From NCBI RefSeq assembly GCF_000390185.1, contig NZ_AQHR01000040.1, forward strand, positions 124,001-188,000: a stretch of DNA of 64,000 nt, in the 5' to 3' direction. The DNA comes from Lunatimonas lonarensis. Lineage in GTDB: Bacteria; Bacteroidota; Bacteroidia; Cytophagales; Cyclobacteriaceae. This document shows, one piece after another, positions 53,538 through 62,372 of the stretch (position 1 is its first letter; every line of letters begins with the position of its first letter). Under the pieces are notes generated by a model. That model saw only the letters and a list, made by a program, of their open reading frames with translations. It did not search any database and had not been told where the DNA came from. The translations under genes and the position numbers were made by a program.

Positions 53538-55088
53538 ATGAAACGGAAGGGTGTAAATAGCCAAATAATAACGCTAATTCTAGTGGTTTCATCCATCAGT
53601 TGGGGGATTTCATCTTCTTTGGTTCCTCTTTTTGAGGGCATTGACGGGATTAGCGGCGTAAATGAAATCGAAAGTAGACCGAATATCCTGTTTATTTTGA
53701 CCGATGATCAGGCATTTTCAACCATAGGTGCCTTGGGAAACACCCGGATACAGACGCCCACGATGGATGGTTTGGTCACAGAAGGCACCCATTTTACCAA
53801 TGCCTACGTGATGGGGGGAAGTTCTCCCGCAATATGTTCTCCTTCCCGGGCGATGCTATTCAGTGGACGTACACTCTGGAACCTTGAAAATCAGGGCCAA
53901 TACGGCTTCGAAATATCAGCTGCGTATCAAACGTTGTTTCAGGTTTTTCTAGAAAACGGCTACAACACCTTTGCGACCGGCAAAAATGAGCCCGGCCGCG
54001 ATGGACATTTCGCCCGATCCTTTAATCACGCTGACAAGGTACTGTTTCGGGGCATGACCGGTTCCCAGTACAGACTTCCCCTTGTGTCTTTTTCTCCGGA
54101 GGGAGATTATTCACGTGAGCGGGAGGAAATTCATACGGGAACCCATTCAGCCGAGGTGTATGCAGATGCGGCCATACGCTTTATCGAGGAGCAGGCAGAT
54201 AGCGAGGTGCCATTTGTAGCCTATGTGGCCTTTCAAACCCCTCACGATCCCCGGCAGGCACCGGAGGAATTTCAGGCCAAGTATTCTGCCGATGAGATGG
54301 TTCTGCCCGCGTCGTACTTACCCCAGCACCCATTTGACAATGGTATGCTACAGATACGGGACGAGCAATTGGCGGGTTTCCCCCGCACCCCTGACGAAAT
54401 CAAGCAGCACATTGCAGACTATTATGCCATGGTTTCCCACGACGACTTTCAGATCAGCCGTATATTAAATGCCTTGAAGCGGTCGGGGAAGTACGAAAAA
54501 ACCATTATTGTATTTACATCTGATAACGGTCTGGCTGTCGGTAAGCATGGGTTGATGGGAAAACAAAACCTGTATGAGCATTCGATTCGAGTGCCCCTGA
54601 TTCTCGTAGGCCCGGGAATCCCCAAAGGAGAGCAACGGAACCACCTTTGCTACATTTATGACCTAAACCCAACCTTATGCGAGCTGGCAGGGATACCGGT
54701 TCCGGGATCCGTGCAGTTCAAGAGCATGGCTGATATCATTGCGGATCCAACAAGGCAGCATAGGGACTATCTCTATTTTGCGTTTATGTACTGGCAACGG
54801 GCTGTTAGAAATGAACGATTCAAACTGGTCGAATATTCGGTTGAGGAAAAACGACACACCCAGTTATTTGACCTGATTTCGGATCGAGAGGAGCTGCATA
54901 ACTTGGCGGGAAATCCGGAGTTTCAACAAGAGGTCGCTGACCTGAGAGAGTTGCTGTTGGGGGAGAAGGATTCCCAAAACGATGGAAATTCCACCTCTGA
55001 ATTTGCCACGGGTCAGGGAACGGCATTCTGGCAAACGTACCTGAATGTCAAGACATCTGAAGTTCCCCAGCCCTCATTTGAAAACTGA
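53538..55088 (+). CDS. S1-family sulfatase (iduronate/choline-sulfatase-like branch)
   Basis: The 516-residue product has an N-terminal signal or anchor (IITLILVVSSISWGISSS). Metal site FILTDDQAFSTIG, formylglycine motif CSPSR with Cys at about residue 100, second metal site FTSDNGLAVGKHGLMGKQNLYEH (in part) with the conserved Lys, then SIRVPLILVGPG. This strict GKHGLMGKQNLYEHS-type block is typical of sulfatases near S1_8 and related subfamilies, one of which desulfates ulvan in Formosa. The C-terminal 40 residues after GEKDSQNDGNSTSEF are low in similarity to known domains. It is the second of two sulfatases in tandem. Confidence 0.93.
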   Translation: MKRKGVNSQIITLILVVSSISWGISSSLVPLFEGIDGISGVNEIESRPNILFILTDDQAFSTIGALGNTRIQTPTMDGLVTEGTHFTNAYVMGGSSPAICSPSRAMLFSGRTLWNLENQGQYGFEISAAYQTLFQVFLENGYNTFATGKNEPGRDGHFARSFNHADKVLFRGMTGSQYRLPLVSFSPEGDYSREREEIHTGTHSAEVYADAAIRFIEEQADSEVPFVAYVAFQTPHDPRQAPEEFQAKYSADEMVLPASYLPQHPFDNGMLQIRDEQLAGFPRTPDEIKQHIADYYAMVSHDDFQISRILNALKRSGKYEKTIIVFTSDNGLAVGKHGLMGKQNLYEHSIRVPLILVGPGIPKGEQRNHLCYIYDLNPTLCELAGIPVPGSVQFKSMADIIADPTRQHRDYLYFAFMYWQRAVRNERFKLVEYSVEEKRHTQLFDLISDREELHNLAGNPEFQQEVADLRELLLGEKDSQNDGNSTSEFATGQGTAFWQTYLNVKTSEVPQPSFEN

Positions 55089-55152
55089 CCAGAAAGCGAG
55101 TAAAGGTACACGAAATCGAATAGGGTACCAGGGAATGTAGCAAGCATATAAA

Positions 55153-56064
55153 ATGAACATATATATTTCGGTAGTATTTGGAATGATACTACTATCACAA
55201 GCCGTGAAGTGCAGTAATCCAACTGAGGGATTATTTGATAGTAACCTTCCAGCGCTAAAAGATATTAACGAAGTACCGGTCGATCTGGAAGTCCCGGAAA
55301 TTTCAAATGAGCCTCCGGCTCGGGGAAAGAGAGTAAAGCAAGTATTAGAGGAATATGAAGATACTGAGGTATATCATATTTTGTACTTGCCCACTAATTG
55401 GAAGCTAGGCAAGAAGTTTCCGGTTATCGTTGAGTACCCAGGGAACGGACCTTATACAAATAAATATGGAGATGAATGTGCTGGAATCCCGGATGATACC
55501 AACCTGGGATACGGCATAAGTGGGGGAAGGGATTTTGTTTGGGTCAGCCTTCCATTTATCAGTCTTGATGGGCGGCAAAATCAACTTAAATGGTGGGGAG
55601 ATGTCGACGCGTCGGTAAAATATACCATCGAGGCGGTAAAAAAGGTCTGCAGGGAATTTGGGGGTGACGAGAAATTAGTGTTTTTGGCAGGGTTTTCCAG
55701 AGGGGCTATTGGTAGCAATTACATTGGATTACACGATGATGAAATAGCTGGTCTTTGGTGTGCCTTTATTCTGTTTAGTCATTACGATGGTGTCAGGGAT
55801 TGGGGTTACGAAGGTGCAGATAAGGCATCTGCTGTGAGGCGCCTTGAAAGGTTAAGGGGAAGGCCTCAACTGATTATGCAAGAGGGAACAGGAACAAAGG
55901 AGACAAAGGAATTTCTTGAATCAACCGGGATTAAAGGCAATTTCACCTACTTGAATATTCCCTACAGGAATCACAACGACAAATGGGTATTACAGAATAT
56001 TCCGGAACGCAGGTTTCTTAGACAGTGGGTTGCCGATGTCATAGACTATCGCAAGCGTGAATGA
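55153..56064 (+). CDS. Secreted alpha/beta hydrolase
   Basis: The 303-residue product has a signal peptide (MNIYISVVFGMILLSQAVKC). The alpha/beta-hydrolase fold is seen from YHILYLPTNWKLGKKFPVIVEYPGNGP (shown in part): nucleophile elbow GFSRGAIGSN with Ser near residue 182, and the probable catalytic His in YRNHNDKW near residue 273. The acid is likely within LIMQEGTGTKE or nearby. It resembles esterases found in PULs that remove ester groups from sugar chains, but no named carbohydrate-esterase family could be set by eye. It sits between the two-sulfatase run and the TauE/SafE gene. Confidence 0.82.
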   Translation: MNIYISVVFGMILLSQAVKCSNPTEGLFDSNLPALKDINEVPVDLEVPEISNEPPARGKRVKQVLEEYEDTEVYHILYLPTNWKLGKKFPVIVEYPGNGPYTNKYGDECAGIPDDTNLGYGISGGRDFVWVSLPFISLDGRQNQLKWWGDVDASVKYTIEAVKKVCREFGGDEKLVFLAGFSRGAIGSNYIGLHDDEIAGLWCAFILFSHYDGVRDWGYEGADKASAVRRLERLRGRPQLIMQEGTGTKETKEFLESTGIKGNFTYLNIPYRNHNDKWVLQNIPERRFLRQWVADVIDYRKRE

Positions 56065-56173
56065 ATGGTGCCGGAAATTCCGTCACACCGGCTTTCCCTC
56101 AGTTCCTATTGAGAGAATAAATTAAAGGTTTAATAAGATAGAATTTTATAATAGGATTTCTAATCGCGTAAAA

Positions 56174-57055
56174 ATGAGTATAATATTAAAGGTAATTCTG
56201 GGGCTTATGACGGGAACGTTTGGCTTCTATTATGTCACGGATGTTTTCAGAAAGAAAAACCTGTTTTCAAGTAAACCTTGGTCCGGTCTGCTCGCAACAG
56301 GGTTTATTACCAACTTTTTCGATACGCTTGGAATTGGGAGTTTTGCCCAGCAGACGGCGATTTTTAAGTTCTTCAAACTGATTGATGACCGCCTGATTCC
56401 GGGAACAATGAATGTGGGGAACACCATTCCTACGGTCATGCAGGCGTTTATTTTTATGACGGTGGTCGAAGTGGATCCCATTACCCTGGTCACCATGTCA
56501 ACCGCCGCTCCCACGGGTGCCTTGTTGGGTGCCGGTATTGTATCCAAAATGTCACGTCGGGGGATTCAGATTGGGCTGGGTTGTGGCCTTCTCGCCGTGG
56601 CCTTAATCATCATAGCCGGCTTTTTGGACCTGATGCCGGTGGGAGGGGAAGCGATCGGGCTTAGGGGTTGGAAACTGGTGCTAATCGTAGCAATGAGTTT
56701 TGTCTTTGGGGCCTTGCAGACGATAGGCGTTGGGTTCTATGCGCCCTGTATGGCGATGGTGTATGCGCTCGGCATGCATCCACTAACGGCATTCCCCATT
56801 ATGATGACCGCCACTGCCATGTTGATGGCGGCAGGTGGAGCAAAGTTTGTCAAACAAGGGGCATATGATCGAAAGGTTGCCTTTTCGCTGACCATAGCCG
56901 GGGCAGTTGGCGTCATATTGGCCGCCTATGTGGTCAAATCCTTACCCTTGTTGGTTTTAAAATGGGTGGTATTGTTTATCGTTTTATACACGTCGGGATG
57001 GATGTTCCTTTCAGCTAGGCGAAGAGATCCTGATTCCAAGGTAGTTGCGGAGTGA
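56174..57055 (+). CDS. TauE/SafE-family membrane permease
   Basis: The 293-residue product is almost wholly membrane helices (about eight), with the family's repeated Gly-rich turns: LLATGFITNFFDTLGIGSF near residue 45 and FGALQTIGVGFYAPCMAMVYALG (in part) in the second half. The latter is the inverted-repeat equivalent of the former. TauE/SafE proteins export sulfite, sulfoacetate or other sulfur anions. In a locus with many sulfatases the likely job is to move released sulfate or a reduced derivative out of the cytoplasm, though other anions are possible. Confidence 0.88.
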   Translation: MSIILKVILGLMTGTFGFYYVTDVFRKKNLFSSKPWSGLLATGFITNFFDTLGIGSFAQQTAIFKFFKLIDDRLIPGTMNVGNTIPTVMQAFIFMTVVEVDPITLVTMSTAAPTGALLGAGIVSKMSRRGIQIGLGCGLLAVALIIIAGFLDLMPVGGEAIGLRGWKLVLIVAMSFVFGALQTIGVGFYAPCMAMVYALGMHPLTAFPIMMTATAMLMAAGGAKFVKQGAYDRKVAFSLTIAGAVGVILAAYVVKSLPLLVLKWVVLFIVLYTSGWMFLSARRRDPDSKVVAE

Positions 57056-57177
57056 GGAGCATCTAATCAGACCTAGGATAGAGGTTTTTATTGTAGATAG
57101 CTTTACCTGTCTGCCCGCATCAATGTTAAGTATGTGTGATTGAAAATTTAATTGTAATCGTATAAATACCAGCTATA

Positions 57178-60081
57178 ATGATAATGGTAATTGAAAATTC
57201 GAGGTTTTGCTTTGTGTTCACAATGCTAGTAATGCTTTTGGCGGCTGGTTGTAGGCAATCGGCAGATCGTTTTACGGAAACCATGGATCTATCTGGCGAG
57301 TGGAGGTTTGAATTGGATCGGGACGGAAAGGGGATGGAGGAGGAATGGTTCAGCAGGGATCTTTCGGACAAGGTTCAGTTGCCGGGAACCACAGATGAAA
57401 ATCAAAAGGGCGATTTTATCGACGAGCGGGCAGAGGATCGTCTGTCACGGGTTTGGTACTGGAAAGGCGCCGCATGGTATCAGCGCGAGATAGATATTCC
57501 TGACTCATGGCAGGGTAAGCGGGTTCAGCTTTTTTTGGAGCGAACCAAGGACACCCATGTCTGGCTTAACGGCACCTATTGTGGGTACGAAAATACGTTG
57601 AGTGCACCTCAGTATTTTGAGATGACCAAAGCGGTCGTGCCAGGAAAGAACGTGGTGACGGTATTGGTAGATAATGCAAAGCTGCCTCCGGTTGGCCCAT
57701 CCCATGCGGTGGATGAGCGAACGCAGACCAACTGGAATGGAATCGTTGGAAAAATGGAACTTCAAGCTACCGATCCTGTCTGGGTAGATGGGGTACAGGC
57801 CTATCCTGACGTGGAAAACAACCGGGTCAGGCTCCGGATTAAAATTGGTAACCTTACCCAATCGGATGCTTCGGGTAAAATTACCCTTCAGGCAGAAACA
57901 TGGAACACCGAAAAGACCATCCACTTTGAAAAGCACGTCGAGCAGGTACAGCAGCTTTCGCAGGGTGAGTCCGATGTTTTCGTTGATTTTGGGTTTGATA
58001 AGCAGGCACCGCTTTGGGACGAGTTTGATCCGGCATTGATCCGAGTCATGGTCGCCTTGGAAACAGAATCCGGGGACGATCGATACCAGCATGCCACCTG
58101 GGTAGATTTTGGGATGCGGGAGTTTAAACGGGAAGGTAAATTTCTAATGAATAATGGAAATCGTGTCTTTCTGCGCGGACGGATAGATTGTGCCAACTTT
58201 CCACTTACCGGGTATGCACCGATGGATAGGGAGTCCTGGCTAGAGATGTTTCGGACCTTGAAGTCGTATGGAATCAATCACTGGCGATTTCATTCTTGGT
58301 TTCCCCCAAAGGAGGCCCTGACGGCAGCGGATATGGTCGGGGTGTACCTCCAGCCGGAGCTACCCAATAAGCGAAGTGGCATGGATCAGCGCAGTATGGA
58401 ACAGGAGGAAGTCAGGAAAATATATAACGTGGATTACCTTGAGCTTGAGGGGAGCAAGATCAATTTGACGTTAAAGGAATACCTGGAAAAGGAAGCCGAT
58501 CTAATATTTAGGCATTTTGGCAATCACCCTTCTTTCACGCTCTTTACGCTGGGGAATGAACTGGGACGGAATCAGGCCATGTATGACTTGGTGGCAACCT
58601 TTAAAGCAGATGACCCACGAAGATTATATGCGCAGGGAAGTAACAACATGCATTGGGAGCCTTCTTTTGCGGAAGGTGACGATTTTTGGGTAATAGGTGC
58701 CACGGCGGATAGCCTTCCTGTGCGAGGTTCCTTTGCGTATATTTCAAAAAATGCGCCCTTTGGACACATAAACGAGCAGTCTCCCTCTACCTTGGTAAAC
58801 TTTGCGCCTTCCATTGCACATGTAGAGGTTCCGGTGATTGGGCATGAGACCGGTCAGTTTCAGGTGTCGCCTGATTTCAATGAAATCCCAAAATATACCG
58901 GTGTGACCCGGGCGAGAAATTACGAGTTGTTCCAAGAGAGGCTGGAAAAGGCAAACATGTTGGACCAAGCTGACGACTTTGTAAAAGCGTCCGGAAAGCT
59001 TGCTGTGATCTGCTACCGTGAGGATATTGAGGCGGCACTGCGCACCCCTGACTTCGGGGGATTTCAATTGCTGGATATCATGGATTTTCCGGGGCAGGGA
59101 ACCGCCCCGGTTGGTATTCTGAACGTTTTCATGCAGTCTAAGGGGCTCGTAACTCCGGAGGAATGGCGTCAGTTCTGTAGCGAAGTGGTTCCTTTGCTTA
59201 AAATGGAGAAGTACACTTGGACGAACAAGGAGACCTTTGAGGCCTCGCTGGATGTAGCCCATTACGGGCCGAGGGACTTGGTCAATACGAAGATAAACTG
59301 GCAGCTTTCCGATCTATCCGGGAAGGTTCTTGCGGAGGGCAGTCAGAATGCCGGTACCATTTCCCGCGGAGCATTGCAGGAAATAGGTGAAATCCGTATC
59401 CCGCTCGCAGAAGTAAAGGGTCCGCAGCAGGTAAAGGTATCTGTGGCCATTGCCGATACCCCCTATAAAAATACGTATGATCTCTGGATATATCCCGATG
59501 AAATCGATACAAGTGTGCCTTCTGATATGATGGTTTCCAGGCGTCTGGACGAATCCACCAAACATCACTTGGAGAAGGGAGGCAAAGCCATCCTGTTCCC
59601 TGAACTGGACAGGCTACCAAAATCCATAGAGGGGGCGTTTATTACGGATTTTTGGTCTTGGCCTATGTTTGCAAGGGGTGCGGCAAACCGTGGAGTGGAT
59701 CCAGCACCCGGATCCCTTGGGTTTCTCTGTGCACCTGAATCACCCTTGTTCAACCATTTTCCCACAGATTTTCACTCTAACTGGCAATGGTGGCATTTGG
59801 TAAAAAACAGCCGTCCAATTATCCTCGACGAAACATCCGCGGACTACCGTCCCCTCATACAGACCATCGATAACTTCGGAAGGAACCACAAACTCGGGAC
59901 GGTCTTCGAAACCAGCTATGGATCGGGAAGCCTGCTGGTCTGTGCCATTGATCTTCCCAATCTTATGGATCTTCCAGAGGCAAGGCAGTTGTATTATAGT
60001 ATGTTGAAATACGTGGAATCGGATCAGTTCAGCCCGGTATTTGAGATCGATAGAGCGGTGTTGAGGAGGTTGGTTCCCTAA
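57178..60081 (+). CDS. GH2-family glycoside hydrolase, lipoprotein (copy 2)
   Basis: The 967-residue product has a lipobox LAAGC. It is a clear paralog of the enzyme at 45637, with long identical blocks such as RLSRVWYWKGAAWY, CANFPLTGYAPMDRESWLEM (Tyr in copy 1), QPELPNKRSGMD and MDFPGQGTAPVGILNVFM. Domain order is the same: sugar-binding domain, Ig-like domain and TIM barrel with acid/base Glu in TLGNELGRN near residue 461 and nucleophile Glu in IGHETGQFQVSPDF near residue 557. Differences cluster in the loop after the NNMHWEPSFAEGDDFWVI block, where copy 1 has RTDTNLHVRGANFH and copy 2 ATADSLPVRGSFAY. This loop may set substrate preference. The next gene follows after 18 bases. Confidence 0.9.
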   Translation: MIMVIENSRFCFVFTMLVMLLAAGCRQSADRFTETMDLSGEWRFELDRDGKGMEEEWFSRDLSDKVQLPGTTDENQKGDFIDERAEDRLSRVWYWKGAAWYQREIDIPDSWQGKRVQLFLERTKDTHVWLNGTYCGYENTLSAPQYFEMTKAVVPGKNVVTVLVDNAKLPPVGPSHAVDERTQTNWNGIVGKMELQATDPVWVDGVQAYPDVENNRVRLRIKIGNLTQSDASGKITLQAETWNTEKTIHFEKHVEQVQQLSQGESDVFVDFGFDKQAPLWDEFDPALIRVMVALETESGDDRYQHATWVDFGMREFKREGKFLMNNGNRVFLRGRIDCANFPLTGYAPMDRESWLEMFRTLKSYGINHWRFHSWFPPKEALTAADMVGVYLQPELPNKRSGMDQRSMEQEEVRKIYNVDYLELEGSKINLTLKEYLEKEADLIFRHFGNHPSFTLFTLGNELGRNQAMYDLVATFKADDPRRLYAQGSNNMHWEPSFAEGDDFWVIGATADSLPVRGSFAYISKNAPFGHINEQSPSTLVNFAPSIAHVEVPVIGHETGQFQVSPDFNEIPKYTGVTRARNYELFQERLEKANMLDQADDFVKASGKLAVICYREDIEAALRTPDFGGFQLLDIMDFPGQGTAPVGILNVFMQSKGLVTPEEWRQFCSEVVPLLKMEKYTWTNKETFEASLDVAHYGPRDLVNTKINWQLSDLSGKVLAEGSQNAGTISRGALQEIGEIRIPLAEVKGPQQVKVSVAIADTPYKNTYDLWIYPDEIDTSVPSDMMVSRRLDESTKHHLEKGGKAILFPELDRLPKSIEGAFITDFWSWPMFARGAANRGVDPAPGSLGFLCAPESPLFNHFPTDFHSNWQWWHLVKNSRPIILDETSADYRPLIQTIDNFGRNHKLGTVFETSYGSGSLLVCAIDLPNLMDLPEARQLYYSMLKYVESDQFSPVFEIDRAVLRRLVP

Positions 60082-60099
60082 AAATCTAACAATCCAATA

Positions 60100-61461
60100 A
60101 TGAAAAAGCATAACACAAGACGAAGGTTTATCCAATCATCAGGAGCCATGGCCATAGGACTAATGGGAGTACCAACCTTTGCGCCTGCTCGGGGCGAATC
60201 GATAAAGAGCTTTGGGGAAACGGATATCCGTTCTTTGTTTGAAGCGAATAGGGAGGATGCACTAAGGATAGCGGAGCGGGTAATGGAAAAATGTGTTCTG
60301 GATAGGATACTTCCTCCCAGTCCGCCCCTGAAACACCATTGGGTGCAACCGGGTGGGCCCTATTATTTAGGGCAGTGGATATGGGATACGATGTTTGTGG
60401 TAGACCTGTTGGCTATTTTGCCGGATAAAAAGGAGCTGATTCGGGAGATCTTCCAAAACTACTGGGACTTTCAGGACCGATGGAATGCAACGGTACCGGA
60501 TTTTGCGCAGGATATGATCACCGTGGCCATCAAAACGTTTCCACAGGAGTTACGCATGTTCTCCCAGATACCCATATTGGCTTGGGGATTGGAACGGGTG
60601 TATTCTCGCAACGGAGATAAAGAACTGCTGAAGCAATGCCTACCCCGGTTGGAGAAATGGCACGATTGGTACTGGCGTGAGCGGGATGTCACCAATATAG
60701 GTATGGTTACCATTGGCTCATACAGTGGCGATATTCAGCATGCCAGATGGGAGACGTTTGACTATGAGTGTAATATGGATGATCTAAAGCTGCAAAAGCA
60801 TCCCACACGCAGGAATCAACTTGAAGGCAATTGGTATGGTGATATGTGGGTGACCGGCAATACGTCCTATTTGATTATGGGGGAAAAGAGCTTGGTGCGC
60901 TTGGCGGAAGACATTGGGGATATGGAAATGGCAGCCAGAAGAAAGCCCTATATCGATAAAGCGGTGAATGCCATGCGTCAATATATGTGGGACGAGGAAG
61001 CCGGCACCTTCCTTTCGGTCAAGATGGACACGATGGAAAAAATTCCCGTAGCCACCATCAGTAGCTGGGTGCCTTTGGCAGCAGGCGTTCCTACGGCAGC
61101 GATGGCCAAGCGAATGGCCGAAGAGCTGGGTTCGGAGGCATGGCAAACTCCCGTACCCGTTCCCACCGTAGACCCCAGGGATCCCCGTTGGCTTTCCAAC
61201 CGCTTTTGGCGGGGAGATACGTGGCCTCCCACGAATTATCAGATTGCGTCTGGATTGGCAGCTTATGGGTACAAGGAACTTGCTGCAAAGGTCGCGGATG
61301 CAAACGTCGAAAATGCCATCAAAAATGGGCTGAACGAGCACTACGATTCCATGTCGGGCAAACCATTGGGCGTGAAGGATTATTGCATGGCTGCCACCAT
61401 CGCGACCATGATGTTGGATGGATTGACCGAGAAGTATACGTTGAAGATCGCGGGAAAATAG
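60100..61461 (+). CDS. GH63/GH37-like (alpha/alpha)6 glycosidase with Tat signal
   Basis: The 453-residue product begins with a twin-arginine signal (TRRRFIQSSGAMAIGLMG). It shows the clan-GH-G pattern: GQWIWDTMFVVDLLAIL near residue 90, EGNWYGDMWVTGNTSYLI near residue 245 and NRFWRGDTWPPTNYQIASGLAAYG (in part) near residue 365, the last being the typical RGxxWPP(W/T)NY motif. GH63 and trehalase relatives use inverting acid/base pairs on alpha-glucosidic or mannosyl bonds; here the actual substrate is unknown. It follows GH2 copy 2 closely and is probably co-expressed. It is the second Tat-exported barrel enzyme in the locus beside the GH105-like protein. Confidence 0.82.
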   Translation: MKKHNTRRRFIQSSGAMAIGLMGVPTFAPARGESIKSFGETDIRSLFEANREDALRIAERVMEKCVLDRILPPSPPLKHHWVQPGGPYYLGQWIWDTMFVVDLLAILPDKKELIREIFQNYWDFQDRWNATVPDFAQDMITVAIKTFPQELRMFSQIPILAWGLERVYSRNGDKELLKQCLPRLEKWHDWYWRERDVTNIGMVTIGSYSGDIQHARWETFDYECNMDDLKLQKHPTRRNQLEGNWYGDMWVTGNTSYLIMGEKSLVRLAEDIGDMEMAARRKPYIDKAVNAMRQYMWDEEAGTFLSVKMDTMEKIPVATISSWVPLAAGVPTAAMAKRMAEELGSEAWQTPVPVPTVDPRDPRWLSNRFWRGDTWPPTNYQIASGLAAYGYKELAAKVADANVENAIKNGLNEHYDSMSGKPLGVKDYCMAATIATMMLDGLTEKYTLKIAGK

Positions 61462-61474
61462 CTATCGGACCTCA

Positions 61475-61581
61475 GGTCCACGTATAATTTGGACCAGTTT
61501 CCAGAATGATTGGAGCTTTATAACTTGCGGAAAGATCCGGGTGAGTACATCGATTTCGTGGATGAATTGATTTTGCTTTAA
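61475..61581 (+). pseudogene. Vestigial C-terminus of an S1 sulfatase
   Basis: After the GH63-like stop, the reading GPRIIWTSFQNDW (61475-61513), a one-base frameshift at 61513, and ELYNLRKDPGEYIDFVDEL (61513-61569) together give a standard sulfatase ending (WELYNL-x-x-DPGE). The frame ends at the TAA at 61579-61581. No upstream part of that sulfatase remains. A 13-base palindrome GGACCTCAGGTCC lies at 61467-61479, exactly at the border with the intact gene. Confidence 0.7.
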
Positions 61582-61958
61582 CTGGAGAGGATTATGACAA
61601 TTTGTATCAAGTCATCTTGAATCTTTCCCAAGATCGCAAACAGTGTAATGAATCTGTCTATTTTGATGCCGTTAGTTTTAGTTACCATTTACAGGGTTGT
61701 TACCAAGTTGTCGAGAAAGGCATCACTTTTGTCATACCCGAAAGCGGCATAAGGTCAATTCCTAGTCTTGCCAGCACTACCTTTCCCGTGCAGAGTTTTG
61801 AAATTAGGTTTTTAGAAGGCTTGCGTTCAGCGAAAAATTTCCAAATTGAAAAAAATAAGCTGTTCCTCTATGGTGAAAAGGAAGATGAAATCGAGCATGA
61901 CGCAAGCGACACACACTGGGATGACTATCCGCCATGCGAGATTCCATGTGACCTTTGA
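61566..61958 (+). pseudogene. 3' fragment of a META-like lipoprotein gene (tentative)
   Basis: An open frame from 61566 to 61958 (TTG at 61602 is the only early start) reads IDFALTGEDYDNLYQVILNL and later FEIRFLEGLRSAKNFQIEKNKLFLYGEK. The latter resembles the last strand-helix-strand of META/HslJ-like domains. There is no signal peptide, and no good start or ribosome site. I read it as the tail of a gene whose front was lost in the same event that left the sulfatase vestige. An intact small gene starting at TTG 61602 is possible but less likely. Confidence 0.4.
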
Positions 61959-62372
61959 AAAACAATTATAGACACATGAAAGAATGGTTTTTGTTTCCCG
62001 AGATTGAATGGAATAAAGGAAATGTTTTTTTAGCCGTTTGTAATCCCCGTGTAGCCATTCATTGAAGTTCATACTTCCAGCTGGTAATCTTAATACAAGA
62101 TAAAGCAGTAATCGCTTTGATCCCATTATGGCAAATGCAATATCTCCAAGGTAAGGCAGCCATTGAACCAAGCCTTTCCAGAAAATTTCCGTTCAAGGAG
62201 GTTAAAATACCATGCCTTTTTGCTAAGATGATGGAGGAATGGGCGTTTTCAAAGCCCGATATTTGTTGGTTGGCAATGGAATAAGGCAAACCCAACTTGG
62301 GGCAAGGAGACGCTGCTTTTTACCTATTCTTGAAATCTCCACCAAAAAAAGGTGTTAAACGAATCAAAAACT
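61959..62372 (+). other. 414-base region without a supported gene
   Basis: A 29-codon frame from the ATG at 61977 (MKEWFLFPEIEW) has a leader TATAGACACATGAAA identical to that in front of susD but no family match. A 62085-62285 frame (AKMMEEWAFSKPDICWLAME at its end) lacks a start. These may be relics of one eroded gene. The region precedes the partial GH78 gene and must hold its promoter. Confidence 0.35.

Noticed and set aside
57505-58092. Minus-strand open frame of 195 codons under GH2 copy 2
   Set aside because: Shadow of the GH2 sugar-binding domain.
61827-62171. Minus-strand open frame of 114 codons near 62 kb
   Set aside because: No recognisable motif; it spans a region of relics on the plus strand, so chance is more likely.
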